A DNA stretch of 64,000 nt from Pascua guehoae (GCA_001600415.1 BCJX01000001.1:2675532-2739531); one strand, 5' to 3'. Positions 10,775 to 22,394 are shown, counted from the stretch's first letter. Numbers and translations: made by a program. Notes: generated by a model not told the origin, from the sequence alone.

Positions 10775-12913
10775 ATGGCGGTAATCGTCGCCCTCCGCCG
10801 TCGCAGGAACTTGTTCCTCGGCATCTTGGCTGGTATCGTCATCTTTGCCTTTGCTTCATCGCACCAGGCTGGGCTGTTGGGCACGTCCAACCCCAACTGG
10901 GCTCTCCAAAAGGCGTCAACCTACCTCGCCGGACACTCGCCTCAGCACGAAAACTTTATGTGCGACAGATGTCTTGTTGACCCAGAGATATGTGCAAAGT
11001 TTGGAACGTAAGTGCAACGTTCAGCTTGCGACAGTGTATGTATCAACTGACACGCGCTCGTCTCGTTCTCGACCTCTATCCCGTTCCCACCTCGATCGCT
11101 TTTGACTCTGCAGCAAAAACATTGACCTGTCGCGCGCGTTCGATGGCACCGGGGCGAGGGTGCAACGTGTCCTCAAGCGTGCCATGGCCGGCGAGCCGAT
11201 CATGATCAGCGCCATGGGAGGCTCGAGTAAGTCACCCCCGCGTGTCTGTCCCTCGCCGAGTACTGATGGCCGTCCAGTCTCACAAGCTCACGGATGCGAC
11301 TGTCCGTCGTGGCAGTTCCGCGTCTTCGACTGGTGGAACGCGACCTTCCCGCACGCAGAGAACAAGATTGTCGACGGTTCCGTCGGCGCGCGTGGGAGCG
11401 ACTACTTCATGTGAGTTGTGTGTGACGCCTTGTACTGCCTCGAGCTGTCCGTTCTGACGGTACTCTACACAGGTTTTGCCACGTACGCATGCACACAACC
11501 CCACAGCCACCCGTGTAGACCGAAAGCTGACTGTGCCAACTAGCGCGAGCACATTCCCCCAGATGAGACCGACCTCGTCATCATGGAGATGTCCGTCAAT
11601 GACTACTGGATGTGAGTAGGCTGTCACCCCACATCTGTATCGCTCAACATGCTGACGATACTCTTTTTTTCTGACAAACAGGGACAAAGCTGCTTTCACA
11701 AACTTTGAGACACTTCTTCGTGGTGTACTCGCCTACCCAAAGCACCCAGCCGTCGTCGTCTTGCAGACCATGCACGTGCAGGGCCCGTCGGTCAACGGCG
11801 GCGATGCTCAGTTGTCGACATGCGGCTACTATGACGTCCCGTGAGTCTTGTCTGCGTGGCGGCACAGGAGCTGTTGTTGACGTCACTCGCAGTGTCATCA
11901 ATGTCCGCAACTATCTTTTCCCCAAGTTTATGGCCAACTTCACCACCGCGCAGGATTGGTTCAACTGTATGCTTTGACCGTCTTGTCTTGTGTATCCTAC
12001 TAACGTTGCTTTTAGGGGACATTGTCCACAATGGCCAGCTCCTTAGGGTTGCGGGCGATAAGCTCCACCCAAAAGACCCAGGACACGCTGTCATGGCCGA
12101 GCTGATCAACATCTACCTTGCCCAACAAGTAAGCGCCCTCATCACCTTCTGGCCCCTACCGCATCTGATGACGGACGCCAGCTTTGCTTTATCAAAAACG
12201 ACCGGCCTATCATCCCCCCGTCTGGGCACAATCTCGTTACTCAAGACTCGGAACACGACATCGACAAGCTCCCTCGGGTATGTCCCTCCATGTTGCCGCT
12301 CTCTACCGAATCTGACACTTGTACAGGTCCGCCTCAACCAGAAGATCGAGAATGATAATTTCGAACAGGACACTGTACCCAATTGCCGATCAGTCGACTC
12401 TGAAAAGTCGCCACTCTACCCCGTAAAGGAACAGACGCACGGGTGGGATCTCTACGTAAAGAGCATTGAGCGTGCAAAGAAGTTTTTCCGTGCGACCGAA
12501 TACGGCGCCGTCATTACGTTTGACGTCAAGACGACGGTCGGCGAAGTGTGAGTCTGCCAATCGATTACTTGGGGGATTGGGTGACTCTGCTAACTCTGCC
12601 CCCAGCAACGCATACTACCTGCGCTCTAATACCATGGGGCTCGGTGCCGTCGATTGCTGGCTCGATGACGACACGGACCACAGGGAGACCGTCGATGGGT
12701 GGTGGTAAGTGGTCTGCGGATGCGCAAATAGACACGTTCCTGACCCCATCCAGGGACCGAGAGGAGAATGTTGGCCAGTTCCAGCGTTTGTTCGAGGACA
12801 AGCAAGTCTCACCCGGCGACCACTTGCTTCACTGCGAGGTTGTCGACAAGTCGAGGAATCCGGACAATGACAACAAGAAGACATTCCTTTTCATCGGCGT
12901 CTTCTCAGTCTAA
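10775..12913 (+). CDS. SGNH/GDSL-fold hydrolase, type II membrane protein
   Basis: Twelve exons: 10775-11007, 11114-11226, 11278-11410, 11473-11482, 11544-11610/11611, 11682-11840, 11893-11966, 12016-12128, 12182-12277, 12327-12547, 12606-12704, 12754-12913; 492 residues. A run of arginines followed by a hydrophobic helix (residues ~8-30) makes a signal anchor, so the catalytic part is lumenal or outside. SGNH blocks: GGSIS at 113-117 (Ser115 nucleophile), MSVND with Asn182, and DKLHPKD with Asp278/His281. Such proteins deacetylate or de-esterify glycans or modify cell-surface polymers; the exact substrate is unknown. The fourth exon is only 10 nt but restores the family segment FCHREHIPPDETDLVI. 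The 3' end is duplicated downstream (see repeat). Confidence 0.8.
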
Positions 12914-13020
12914 TACCCACACAACCTGCTTTGCTGAGTCGAGGAATCCGGACAATGACAACAAGAAGACATTCCTCTTCATCGGCGTCTTCTCAGTTGA
13001 AGACCCACACAACCTGCTTT
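12845..13020. repeat. 88-bp tandem duplication over the 3' end of the SGNH gene
   Basis: Two head-to-tail copies with period 88; 82 aligned bases (12851-12932 and 12939-13020) differ at about 4 positions. The first copy carries the stop codon used by the gene; the second copy has GAA where the stop would fall. Confidence 0.9.
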
Positions 13021-13858
13021 ATTGTACATAGATGGGAAAATAACCGCATTGTCACTGCCAAGATGCATCAGCGCTACTTTACGCGTCTAGCGTAACTGAT
13101 GGCCAATGCTGGGACTGACAAGAGGGAACGCAACGGCTTTGGACGACAAGCGGGCACACAGCGCGTCGCCGACGACCATGTACCTTGGAAATTGAACGGT
13201 ATTCGGACGCTGACGCGTGGTAGGCTGTTGTAGAAACTAGAGAGATGGAGTAACATGAAGAGGGGAGATACTGATTGTACGCTTATAAGGGTGCGCACCG
13301 CGCGCCGCCCCGCGGGGGCGCCGCTAACAGTGCTACAAGGCAGTCGCTTATTACAACATAGCCACCTGCCATACAACTCGGCGTCTCAGCCATTGTCAAT
13401 TGGTGAAGGGTGCCTGGCCATAAAGGCGGTAGGAGGCCATGGCAAGCGACGACGACTGCCAGGAGCGAGGCGAGGTAGTCGATTTAGTAGATTCGCAAGG
13501 AGAATGCCGCATTCAGGGGGGTATTACTATGCAGGCCAACACATGGGAGACGGGAGTAGATGCGCTTGTCACAGAAGAAACCGACCATAAGCTGCGAACG
13601 ACACGTATGACGATGAGCAACAGGCCAACAACTTTGGACAGTATCTCCGGCCCGACGACATTCCGGCAAAGTCGGGATCCGGGTATTCGGCCAATGCCGA
13701 ACCGGCCAAAACCCATCGTCCATGTATCAACATCAATCTGACCGCGACATCTGCTTCCAACTTTGCATTCTACATTGCCATCTCATAATTGCCTCGCTCT
13801 GGCATCGCACCGCACCCCACCGCACCGCACCCCTCACCCAACCCTCGCTCCTCCCACC
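13021..13858. other. Intergenic region, no gene seen
   Basis: Lies between the SGNH hydrolase repeat and the thioesterase. Short frames only; CAC/CCGCACC-rich leader just before the thioesterase start. Confidence 0.5.
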
Positions 13859-15400
13859 ATGGCCTGCCTCGCGCACATCCAGCGCCTCTGGCAAAAGACA
13901 CTAAAGCATGGTACGTGACGCACCACCCAATCGCTGACGCCAGGCGCCGACGGACACATCCTGGGCGACTCCGTGAGTCGAGTCGAGTCACCACCACCTC
14001 AATCTCTGATATAGCGTACTAACCCCAGGTGACGATCCTGGACGCCCGGCCGGGCTTTGTCCGCACCTCGTTCAAGATCAAGGCGCACCACCTGAACGGG
14101 CACAAGGTGACAAACTCTTCGCGGGCGCACAGCTGACTCTAGTCTGTGCACGGCGGCGTCATGTGTATGGTACGTCCCCCCTACCCTAATCTGGTGCGTA
14201 TCTGACAGCCCAGCTAGTGGACAACTTTACGTGGCTCGCAATGGCGACGCGCGGGATCCCGTCGCCGTCGAGCGTGAGCACCAACATTACGTGCGAGTTT
14301 GTGCGGCCCGCGGGGGGGTTGGGGGAGGAGCTTGTTGCCGAGGCCGAGTGTATCCAGATGGGTGAGTCTGGGCGTGGTGTGAGGGGAGATGGACGTGGGT
14401 TCAGGGCGGAGCCGCGGGGGGGGGGGGGGATTAGGAGGATTCGAAGGGGTTGGGGTTGGGGGGTGAAGGGGGAGGGGTGAATGGGAGAGGGGTGAAGGGA
14501 TCGGATGAGGCCAGGCGGGGTTGTGTGGGGAGGGGGCGAATACTGTGGCCACAGACGCGGGTGAATAAACGACACTTCTGGAGGGTGGCGATATGAGAGT
14601 GGCGGGGGGGCTGGGGCACGATGCCTAGATGCCGCCGAGGCGTAGCCTGCACTGCGATACCAGCTGCCCGCGGGAGACCTCTATGAGAGGACATTGGATT
14701 GGAAGGTTGTGAGCTTGGGAGAGAGCTGGTAGGGAGGCTCGGTGCTGTGCGTGAAATGTGCGCCGGAGGGTTAGGTGGGGAGCTTGGACTCGGCACAAGG
14801 GCCTGGGCAGGTAGGCTACACTTGAGACCGGGTGTCGTCAAACACAGGCGACCGAATACTTCTCCACAAGTTGGGCAAGGGAGGCGAATGTGAGGGCGCA
14901 TATCGCCACTTGGAGTGACGCTGCACACAAGTTGAGCTCGCTGTGATCCCCCGCGCGACCCCGGAGCCCTCCATCACCCGCCATTGTGGTGGCGAGGTGA
15001 GAGTCGAGGATGTCCGACGTGGGCTCTGGGCTCTGTGGTGTGGCGGATGGCGTCTACGGCAACCAACCACGCGCGGGTGGTGGGTGCTGCCTGCCAAAGC
15101 ACGCGATACAGCCAGGGGTGAATGAGGGCAGCACACGGTGTTGCGCGTGTCGCCAGGTGCCCAGCCTGGCATCGTTTACAATGTGCCAGGACAAATCACT
15201 ACATTACAAGCACCATCCACTAACACCCCAAAGGCAAGCGCATCGGGTTCCTGCGCATCACATTCTACCTCGACGGCAAGATTGTCGCCTACGGGAGCCA
15301 GCAGGTGGCCATGGTGTACAACAACATCAAGCGGACATTCACCGAGGACGGCGAAAAGGTCATTGAGCTGCCGAGGAACGAGGACAAGGCAAAGTTGTAG
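13859..15400 (+). CDS. Hotdog-fold thioesterase, ACOT13/PaaI-like
   Basis: Six exons: 13859-13910, 13944-13972, 14029-14106, 14143-14169, 14214-14361, 15234-15400; 166 residues. Predicted acyl-CoA thioesterase of the 4HBT/PaaI superfamily. The catalytic region reads HGGVMCMLVDN (His56-Asn66, with Asp65 as the likely active-site acid), followed by the hotdog helix WLAMAT and strands SVSTNITCEFVRPA. The C-terminal strand motif is GKRIGFLRITFYLDGKIVA. Four introns are 33-56 nt, close to the minimum, while the fifth is 872 nt. The small exons of 27-29 nt are each needed to keep frame and motif. ACOT13 homologues are usually near 140 residues, so the extra C-terminal ~20 are a modest extension. 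Confidence 0.8.
14362..15233 (+). other. Unusually long fifth intron of the thioesterase gene
   Basis: 872 nt against 33-56 nt for the other introns of the same gene. Starts GGTGAGTCTGG, ends CTAACACCCCAAAG, and contains a 14-base G run (14416-14429) within a G-rich segment. Confidence 0.7.
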
Positions 15401-15625
15401 AGCGTAGAATGTAGACGTCGTGGAAGTGACGAGTGAGTACCCGAGGGCGGCTGTAGCTGGCTTGTGGGTGATACGGTGCTCCCGTGTTGTTGAAGAGGTT
15501 GGACGGACAGAGGGAAGCTGGAATGCTGTCTGCCACGCCCGCTAGTCAGCTCATTCCCAAGCTTCGTCATCAAACCTCCAAGCCAAGTCTTCTGCTCACT
15601 CTTCAACTCAAGAACAAAAGATGAG

Positions 15626-15730
15626 TGACCATTGACAGGGTCGAACTGTCGACCTCACGCGTTTACGTAATCCCAAGGCTCTTGGGGTGAGATGTGAAGC
15701 GTGCGCTCTAACCAACTGAGCTAAATCGCC
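15626..15730 (-). tRNA. tRNA-Val(CAC), intron-containing
   Basis: D-arm TAGCTCAGTTGGTTAGAGC, anticodon CAC in loop TTCACA, anticodon stem CACGC/GCGTG, T-loop TTCGACC. An intron of about 31 nt with internal CCAAG/CTTGG pairing follows position 37. Acceptor stem has one mismatch. Confidence 0.85.
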
Positions 15731-16246
15731 TACAAAGGTGTGGCGAAGCGGAGAGTGAACGGTCTGGCCCGGTGCTGGTCATGGATACTGGACCCATGCA
15801 CTCTCGCCTGAACTCACCAGGGGTCGAGGGGAGTAGAGCCACGCGTGTGACGGAACGGCATGAAGAAGGGTGGAGGACAAAGGGTAGACGAGACGTTTCC
15901 TGCTCATATTCAAACTCGTCATGGCTCATACTTTAGAAGCGTGCGGTACGGTACACCGCATGCCGAGCGCAGAAGCGCCTCATGCAGAGCCAGATTCCAC
16001 GCAAGTCGTCCCGCGGCCTGTGCGAGTCGGACGCGCAGACACAGCCAAAGTAAAAGGAAACCGTCTCGAGGGCCAAGTTAGGCCAAGTTACCGATGTCCA
16101 GACGAGTTACTCACCTCCCTAACCATCGTCTGCGCCTCCCCTCAGGCGATCTGGGTGTTGAGCTAGTGGAGCGGCAACGACAAACGCGCGCTCACGGACC
16201 AAATACTCCCAACCAGCACTCTAAACAACGTGCAAAGGCAAAAAGA
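15731..16246. other. Inter-tRNA region, no gene seen
   Basis: Contains a tandem 10-base repeat (GGCCAAGTTA twice, ~16071-16090) and no coding signal. Confidence 0.5.
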
Positions 16247-16331
16247 TGGAGTGAGGGCGGATCGAACGCCCGACCGTACGAATACGAAGCTAAACTTCAG
16301 TCGTACGCTCTCCCAACTGAGCTAGCCCTCC
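16247..16331 (-). tRNA. tRNA-Phe(GAA), copy 1, intron-containing, acceptor mismatch
   Basis: Anticodon GAA in loop CTGAAG, stem TACGA/TCGTA, T-arm GGGCG TTCGATC CGCCC, intron of about 12 nt. Relative to copy 2 it carries C instead of A at position 7, losing a pair with U66, so this copy may be weaker or decaying. Confidence 0.85.
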
Positions 16332-16465
16332 ATGAACGAAAGCCGGCGTCAGCGGCAGTCCGGGGCCGCTCCGTGGTCCGCTCCGAAGCGAGCCGTGCAA
16401 CGGCAGCGTGCTCGGGGCCGGCGATGGCGATGGGGGCGTGTGGGGATGGCGGATATGCAAAAAGC

Positions 16466-16550
16466 TGGAGTGAGGGCGGATCGAACGCCCGACCGTACGA
16501 ATGCGAAGCTAGACTTCAGTCGTACGCTCTCCCAACTGAGCTATCCCTCC
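16466..16550 (-). tRNA. tRNA-Phe(GAA), copy 2, intron-containing
   Basis: Same structure as copy 1, 219 bases away on the same strand, with A7-U66 paired. Both copies share a G5-A68 mismatch. Intron differs from copy 1 at two positions. Confidence 0.9.
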
Positions 16551-16912
16551 GAGCTTGAAACACAATGGCGGCTGAGTTGAAAGGGCTGCTGGAAGTGTGC
16601 CTGAATCGGAACATTGCCTGGTGGTCTTGCTCATGCGACTGACAAGACTAACGACATGTGCCACAACCCCTCCAACTCCAAGCCCGAACTTGTGCTCACC
16701 GACCCCCCCCCCACCCGCACCCGAGTGGGGACGTTTGTGTACAGCATTCACATGCGACCGTTGCTGTGCGGGCAGGGTTCCCAAGCGTCCATGCCGATCA
16801 GAACAGCGGTGAACAATGGCTGAAAGTGGCGCAGACAGATAACCGAGGGCACAGTTCATTTCTCATTGGTATGTATAGTATACACATTTTTCAAAGTCTT
16901 CTTGCTCCCCCT

Positions 16913-18838
16913 CTAGCGCTTCTTCGGGCCCTCCCAGTCACTTGCGTCGGTCGTGTCGTCGTCGTCCTCTGACGAGCTCTCGCCGCGGTCGCGCGCGTCG
17001 CGGACCTTTTTCCACTGGGCGTTGCGCTTGCATTCGAGGTCGTCGATGGCGGCCTCAATGTTGCGCACAAGGCCCTTGCGCTGCTTGCGGATGGTCATGT
17101 CGCCGTGGCTCTCGATATTGTCCGTGGCCAGGATGAGCTGGAGGAGCTCGTGCGCCTGCTGGTGGTACGGCTGGTTTGTGCGGTTGAACAGGAGCGGGGG
17201 CTGGGACGCGTCGGGCGTGCTTGGGCCGAATGCGAGTTTGGGCGGAAACTTGAAGTTTGCCTTGAGGAGCGTGAGCTGCTCGCCGAGCTTCATGACCTGG
17301 TCGAGGGCGGCGGTGCGCTGTTCGGCGGAAATGGACGAGTCGGGCTCGTCGTCGGCGGGCGGGACCTCAAAGCGCGGCTTCTCGGCCGGCGGCTTGGGCT
17401 TGGGCTTGTCCTTTCCGCCCGCCATGGCCGAGGGCGCGACGTGCGCGGGGTGCGCGACCTGCTCGGGCGTGGGGATTGCGTGCATCGGCGCGTCGTCGGT
17501 CGACGTCGATACACTCCCAAACGACGGCTTCTTGGCCGGCGTCGGTGCGGGCGCCTTTGCGCCCCCGCTCGGCGCCTGGGCCGACTCGGCTTCCGCAGCA
17601 GCGGCCGCAGCCGCGCGTGCCGCCTTGCGTGCCTTTTTGCTCTTGCGCTTGGCGCGCCGCTTGGCCGTCGGGCCCTCGCCGTCCGCGTCCCCGTCGCTCC
17701 CGTCGTCGCCCATGGCCGTCTCGACATTGGTCAGCACGTCGTGCAGGAACGGGTGCAGCTCGTTCTGGCTGTCGAGGAACGACGTGAACGGCGCGTCCGG
17801 GTTGGGCTTTGGGCAGCGCTGTTTCGCGCCCTGGTCGCCCGGCTGGAACGTCTTGGCGTGTGGGTCGAGTGGCTTTTCCGCCGCCTTGGGCTGTTCCTTG
17901 GCTTGCGCTGGCGCAGACGGCTCCTTCTTGGAGCTTGCTGGTGCCTGTGACTCGTCCTCGTCCTCAGAGTCCGACTTGGGCTTGGGCACATACTCGCAGC
18001 CGTGGCGCTTGAGCACGTCGTTTAGACCCTGCGTCGCGCCGTTGCACACGTCCGCGGCGCCAGATGCCTTCTTGCCCGCCTGGCCTTGGGTGGAGCCCAG
18101 GCCCAGGAAGTCGTTGAGCACATCGGGCACGTCGGAAAAGCTCGGCCCAGACGCCTGCGGAGTCGTCGCGGGCGGCTGCTGAGGTTTCGGCGGCGGCGAC
18201 CGCGCCTTCTTCTTGGGCGGCTTGGGGACAGGCTTGCTCGTCGTCTCGGGTGAGCCAGGGGCGACGTTGAAGCCAAACATCGACCCAAAGAGCGAGTTGA
18301 TGCTTTCGAGGCCCGTGTCCTCTTCGTCCGTGTCGGCGCCGTGCCGCTTGGCCTGTGGAGGCGACGGCGGCTGCTGAGCTTGCTGTTGCTGTTGCTGTTG
18401 AATTTGTTTCTGCTTTTGCTGCTGCTTCTGCGCTTGCTGAGTACGCGCCCGGTCCTCGGCCTCCTTGAGAGACCGCGCGTACGCCTCGGCAGCCTGCATC
18501 TGGCGCCTGCGCTCGGCTGCAATGGCCGCAGAAATCTCCTCGCGCCGCTGCTGCTCAACCGCGGCGTTCAGCGCCTGTTCGCGCTTGCGCTCGCGCTCCA
18601 TCGCCTCACGCATCGCACGCTCCCGGCGCGCGGCCGCAATCTGCTGCGCATGCCGCTCTTGCGCAGCACGCAGCGCCGCCTCGCGCTCGGCCTGGATGCG
18701 AGCGCGGTTCTGCGCCTCGACTTGCGCGGCGTACTCGGCCGCCTGCCGGCGGCGCTGCAGCGACGACAGGTAGGCGTGGACCTCGTCGTCGTCGTCGTCG
18801 TAGAACGAGTTGAAGTACGGGTGGCCGTAGTAGCTCAT
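16913..18838 (-). CDS. BAG-domain protein, Hsp70 nucleotide-exchange cochaperone
   Basis: Single-exon protein of 641 residues starting MSYYGHPYF at 18838; the frame is open upstream to 18949 but the leader there looks untranslated. Order: short acidic patch (DDDDDE), a long Ala/Arg/Glu/Gln-rich coiled coil (about 28-170) with a poly-Gln run, disordered acidic and Lys-rich linkers, an Arg/Lys/Ala block that could be a nuclear signal (about 415-445), and a C-terminal BAG-like helical bundle (about 505-605) ending in RKGLVRNIEAAIDDLE. BAG proteins bind the Hsp70 ATPase domain and trigger ADP release. The final residues are an acidic SSSEDDDD tail. The BAG assignment rests on the helix pattern and charged residues of the last two helices. 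Confidence 0.75.
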   Translation of the reverse strand: MSYYGHPYFNSFYDDDDDEVHAYLSSLQRRRQAAEYAAQVEAQNRARIQAEREAALRAAQERHAQQIAAARRERAMREAMERERKREQALNAAVEQQRREEISAAIAAERRRQMQAAEAYARSLKEAEDRARTQQAQKQQQKQKQIQQQQQQQAQQPPSPPQAKRHGADTDEEDTGLESINSLFGSMFGFNVAPGSPETTSKPVPKPPKKKARSPPPKPQQPPATTPQASGPSFSDVPDVLNDFLGLGSTQGQAGKKASGAADVCNGATQGLNDVLKRHGCEYVPKPKSDSEDEDESQAPASSKKEPSAPAQAKEQPKAAEKPLDPHAKTFQPGDQGAKQRCPKPNPDAPFTSFLDSQNELHPFLHDVLTNVETAMGDDGSDGDADGEGPTAKRRAKRKSKKARKAARAAAAAAAEAESAQAPSGGAKAPAPTPAKKPSFGSVSTSTDDAPMHAIPTPEQVAHPAHVAPSAMAGGKDKPKPKPPAEKPRFEVPPADDEPDSSISAEQRTAALDQVMKLGEQLTLLKANFKFPPKLAFGPSTPDASQPPLLFNRTNQPYHQQAHELLQLILATDNIESHGDMTIRKQRKGLVRNIEAAIDDLECKRNAQWKKVRDARDRGESSSEDDDDTTDASDWEGPKKR

Positions 18839-20194
18839 GATGGATTGGGGGTTGAATTCGCCGTGTACGGTATGGTATGGGTGGGAGGGAGGAAGATGTG
18901 ACGCGTGAAGTGCAACGCGAAGAGTGCACGAGTCAAGACGTGTGAGCATGCGCCCTTGTAGTCAACCGGCTGGGGCCCTTGGTGTGCTTGCAGGGGGTGC
19001 TTCTCACTCTGCTGGTACCATCCACGCCAGCCCAGTGTGCACGACGTCATACTCCACGATCCCAGCATCCGAGACTACCTCGGTGTGTGGGAGAGCCTTC
19101 TGGAGTCATGTCGCTGGTTCCAGCCAATAGGCATCGCCACAGCCGATAAAACGTCATGCAACCACCATGGCGATCCACCACAGTCCATGGACCCTGAAAA
19201 TCGGCCCCCACGCGACTGACCACTGCCAAACTGGGCCAGTGAGAGACGAAGACTGGCGCCACTGCACAGACTGTCGATCAGGGTCTGAATCGTGAGTGCA
19301 CAGACGAGACAGAGTACGAACAATGGACCGGCAGGCTTAGTTTTGGAATTGTATCTCTCCCCACGCATTCGCTGGCCGAGTCTGCCATTCAGTAGTAGCC
19401 TCAAGTAACCGATACCATCAGCCACAAGTGACCGAGTCCAATACATCTTCGCAAGCATCCCAAATACACTGATAGCAGCTACACGGGGCGTCAAGAGTGA
19501 ACGAGAAAGGCGCTGGAAGGCCGAGGCACGCAAATGCTGAGATGCTCACCCTGTGCGGCTTCTCGTTCCTCTTTGACCCCCTCCGTAGGCTTCGCCTCAC
19601 GATTGCGCATCCTTGGTCTGGGCGGCGTCCTGAAAGCGCCTGAAAGCACACCATATATTGACTTACTAGTAATCAGAAGTAGACTCTGTCGAAGCACCGT
19701 GAAGGCGCGTTAATTTTGTAAGACCAAGACCGGCCATGGGGATGAACAACGGTCTACCGTAATTTTGCAGCCTTGACTGGAAAGCATCTCGTCTCTACTC
19801 ATTGCACAGGTCGAGGGCTATCTGCATCCTCGTGACGCAGAAGGGATCGAATTTGAAGGTGATCGCCGACGATGATGCAGAATTGGCCGCAAGCTTCGGC
19901 GTCTCAGCAACCGGGTGTTCAAGTCGCCGCAGTCCAGTGCAGGCCAGTCTCACAACATCCGAGTTTCCGGCAACAGGCGAGCATCTGACCTCATGTTGAT
20001 TCCACGCTACCACGGCACCGGCATCTCCGGTCCGCAACTCACACATGCTGCTGCGGCCACAGTCCCCACCTCGCACCCGCTAACAGCGGCTCTCTTGAGG
20101 CTAGGCAAACCAGACGAATCGTTCTGTTCCCACTTACCTCGTCTTATTGTTCATCTCTTGTGCCACCGCTACCCAGCCACAGTTCACTGCCACC
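18839..20194. other. Divergent promoter region, no gene seen
   Basis: Separates the BAG gene (minus) from the methionine-synthase-like gene (plus). A minus frame at 19075-19533 has no ATG-to-motif support. Confidence 0.5.
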
Positions 20195-21748
20195 ATGTCC
20201 TCGTACCCCGCGACCAAGGCGCCGTTCCGCGCCGAGCACCTCGGCTCGCTACTCCGCCCCAAGGAGCTTCTCAAGGAGCGCAAGGCGTTTGACGCCGGCA
20301 CCGTGACGGCCGAGCAGCTCGCCGCCGACTCGGACAAGGCCGTCGATGAGGCCATCAAAATGCAAACCGACTGCGGGTTCCACGCCCTGACGGACGGCGA
20401 GTACCGGTACGTCTGTCGTCGGTGCCCCTGGGCTGCTGGGGCGTTATTATCGGGCTGCGAGGTCTGCTAACGCGGCAGCCGGGGCATGTTCTGGGGGATG
20501 CTGTTTCAGAGCTTCGACGGTATGTGAGTAGCGCGACCACGACCAGAGGCAGCTCTGACGTACCAGGGACGATTCCGACCACGTCCCCGTCTCCGCCTTC
20601 CGCGACTACGTGCCGGACGTCATGGTCTTCCACGAAATGGGCGGCTGGGGCAAGTCGTGCGTCTGCTCTGGGAAGATTTCGCACACTGGCACGTCGTCGC
20701 TCGTCGACGAGTGGAAGTACACGCGCGAGGCGGCGGCCAAGGCCGGGCGCGAGGCAAAACTCACCATGATCTCGCCCATTTGGTACCACTTGCGCTACAA
20801 GGAGGGCAACGCGTACCCCAAGGACGTGTACGCTAACGATGACGAGTACTTTGCCGACATTGTAAAGGCGTACCGCACTGAGCTCGACATTCTGTACGAT
20901 GCCGGCGTGCGTAATATCCAGGTTGACGACCCGAACCTTGCGTGTGAGTACCTGTGGCGCCACCAACGGTGGCCGTGTTTCTTTCCTTTGCACCAGTACT
21001 GTTTATGTTAGCTACGGATCCTTAGTACCGGTGTTTGCGACCCTCCTACGGGTATTCTTCGTCGAGTATCACTTCCGCTAGGGTCCAGCGAAGAGCCGAG
21101 TCATTAGCTCTGTGCTTGCACCACTCTAGAATTTTGCGCTCTCCCTCACCAACCACCACTCCTTTGCTGACTGCAGACTTCTGTGACCAGCGCATGATCG
21201 ACGGCTGGGCCGCCGACGAGCTCAACACGTGCACGCTCGACGAGCTCTTTGACCGGTACATCGGCGTGTACAATGCGTGTTTCGACGCCCACCGCGACAA
21301 GATCCACTTTGGCGTGCACCTCTGCCGCGGCAATTTCAAGGGCTCGCGCCACTTTTCCGAGGGCAGCTACGACCGCATCGCCGTCAAACTCTTCAACGAG
21401 CTCCATTTCCCCACCTACTACCTCGAGTATGACACGACACGCGCCGGCGGCTTTGAGCCCCTCAGGCAGCTGCCGGCGGGCAAGCGCGTCGTCCTCGGCG
21501 TCGTGAGCTCAAAGTTCCCCGAGATGGAGGACAAGGACGCCATGGTCAAGCGCGTCCACGAGGCCGCAAAGTACATGGCCGAGGGGGCGGGTGAGACGCC
21601 AGAGCAAGCCCTCAAGCGTCTCTCTGTCTCTCCCCAGTGTGGCTTTGCCAGCAATGAGGAGGGAAATGCTATCGACTGGGACGGCATGATCAACAAGCTC
21701 AAGCTGGTGCGCGAGATTGCCGACGACATCTGGAAGAACGAGCCTTAG
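20195..21748 (+). CDS. MetE C-terminal-domain-like, zinc-dependent methyltransferase
   Basis: Exons 20195-20406, 20479-20523, 20567-20943 and 21177-21748; 401 residues. A UROD/MetE-like TIM barrel equivalent to only the catalytic half of cobalamin-independent methionine synthase, as in bacterial YxjG/YxjH proteins and fungal homologues. It begins FRAEHLGSLLRP. The zinc ligands can be read as His259 and Cys261 (GVHLCRGN), Glu295 (YYLEYDTTRAGG) and Cys366 (SPQCGFAS), so the site looks intact. It probably methylates a thiol, perhaps homocysteine or a related compound, but lack of the N-terminal folate-binding half means the donor is uncertain. Introns are 72, 43 and 233 nt. Confidence 0.85.
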
Positions 21749-22394
21749 TTTTATCTGTGAATGGACAAAGTACTGGAAGGACGTCGGAAGCATTGCAATA
21801 GGATGTACTGTGTCGCGATTGGGCTTCATGCCAGTGGGCCGCACCCCGCCAGATGCGTGCCCAAGCCCAGCGTGCGCAAACTGCCCGCCGGCAAAGTCGA
21901 GATATGTCTCGATCAGAGTCTGCTGTTTGGACCCCGGGCTGGCCATGCGCATTCAGGTCTGGCGCGTCTTGGTAACGGCTGGCGCAGGGGGACGATTCAG
22001 CACCGCAAGCGGGTCGAGGACGTTGTGGCCCACCGGTAGTTAGGGTGGTGCTGGACGTGGTGCAGGTCGCGACGGTCCGGCAGGCTCCACGGTAAAGCCG
22101 AGCCCGTCGTCCTTGACCATCGTGGGCTTCTAGTAAGCGTTTTCCTCCTATGACTACACTGATATTCCGCCTCTGCGGGGGCTCCTTGGGGCGCCCCTTT
22201 GAGGGCTCGCTACATCAACTGTGCAATTGGCGGGAAAGGAGGTGGTGCGCATTCAGGTGAGCAGATCGACCAAATGCCCCACATCTTTACCGAGCCGTCT
22301 CCAACCTTCCAGAGCACACCTCGCACCTCCATGCAACACTCTTTCCCCTTCTGCACATCAAAAACGTTGGCTTGGGAGGAACTGAATCCTCTGT
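21749..22394. other. Intergenic region, no gene seen
   Basis: 3' side of the MetE-like gene up to tRNA-Leu; no supported frame. Contains GGGGCTCCTTGGGGCGCCCC (~22179-22198), a palindromic GC-rich stretch of unknown role. Confidence 0.5.

Noticed and set aside
19075..19533. 152-codon minus frame upstream of the MetE-like gene
   Set aside because: No family resemblance and mixed hydrophobicity without pattern.
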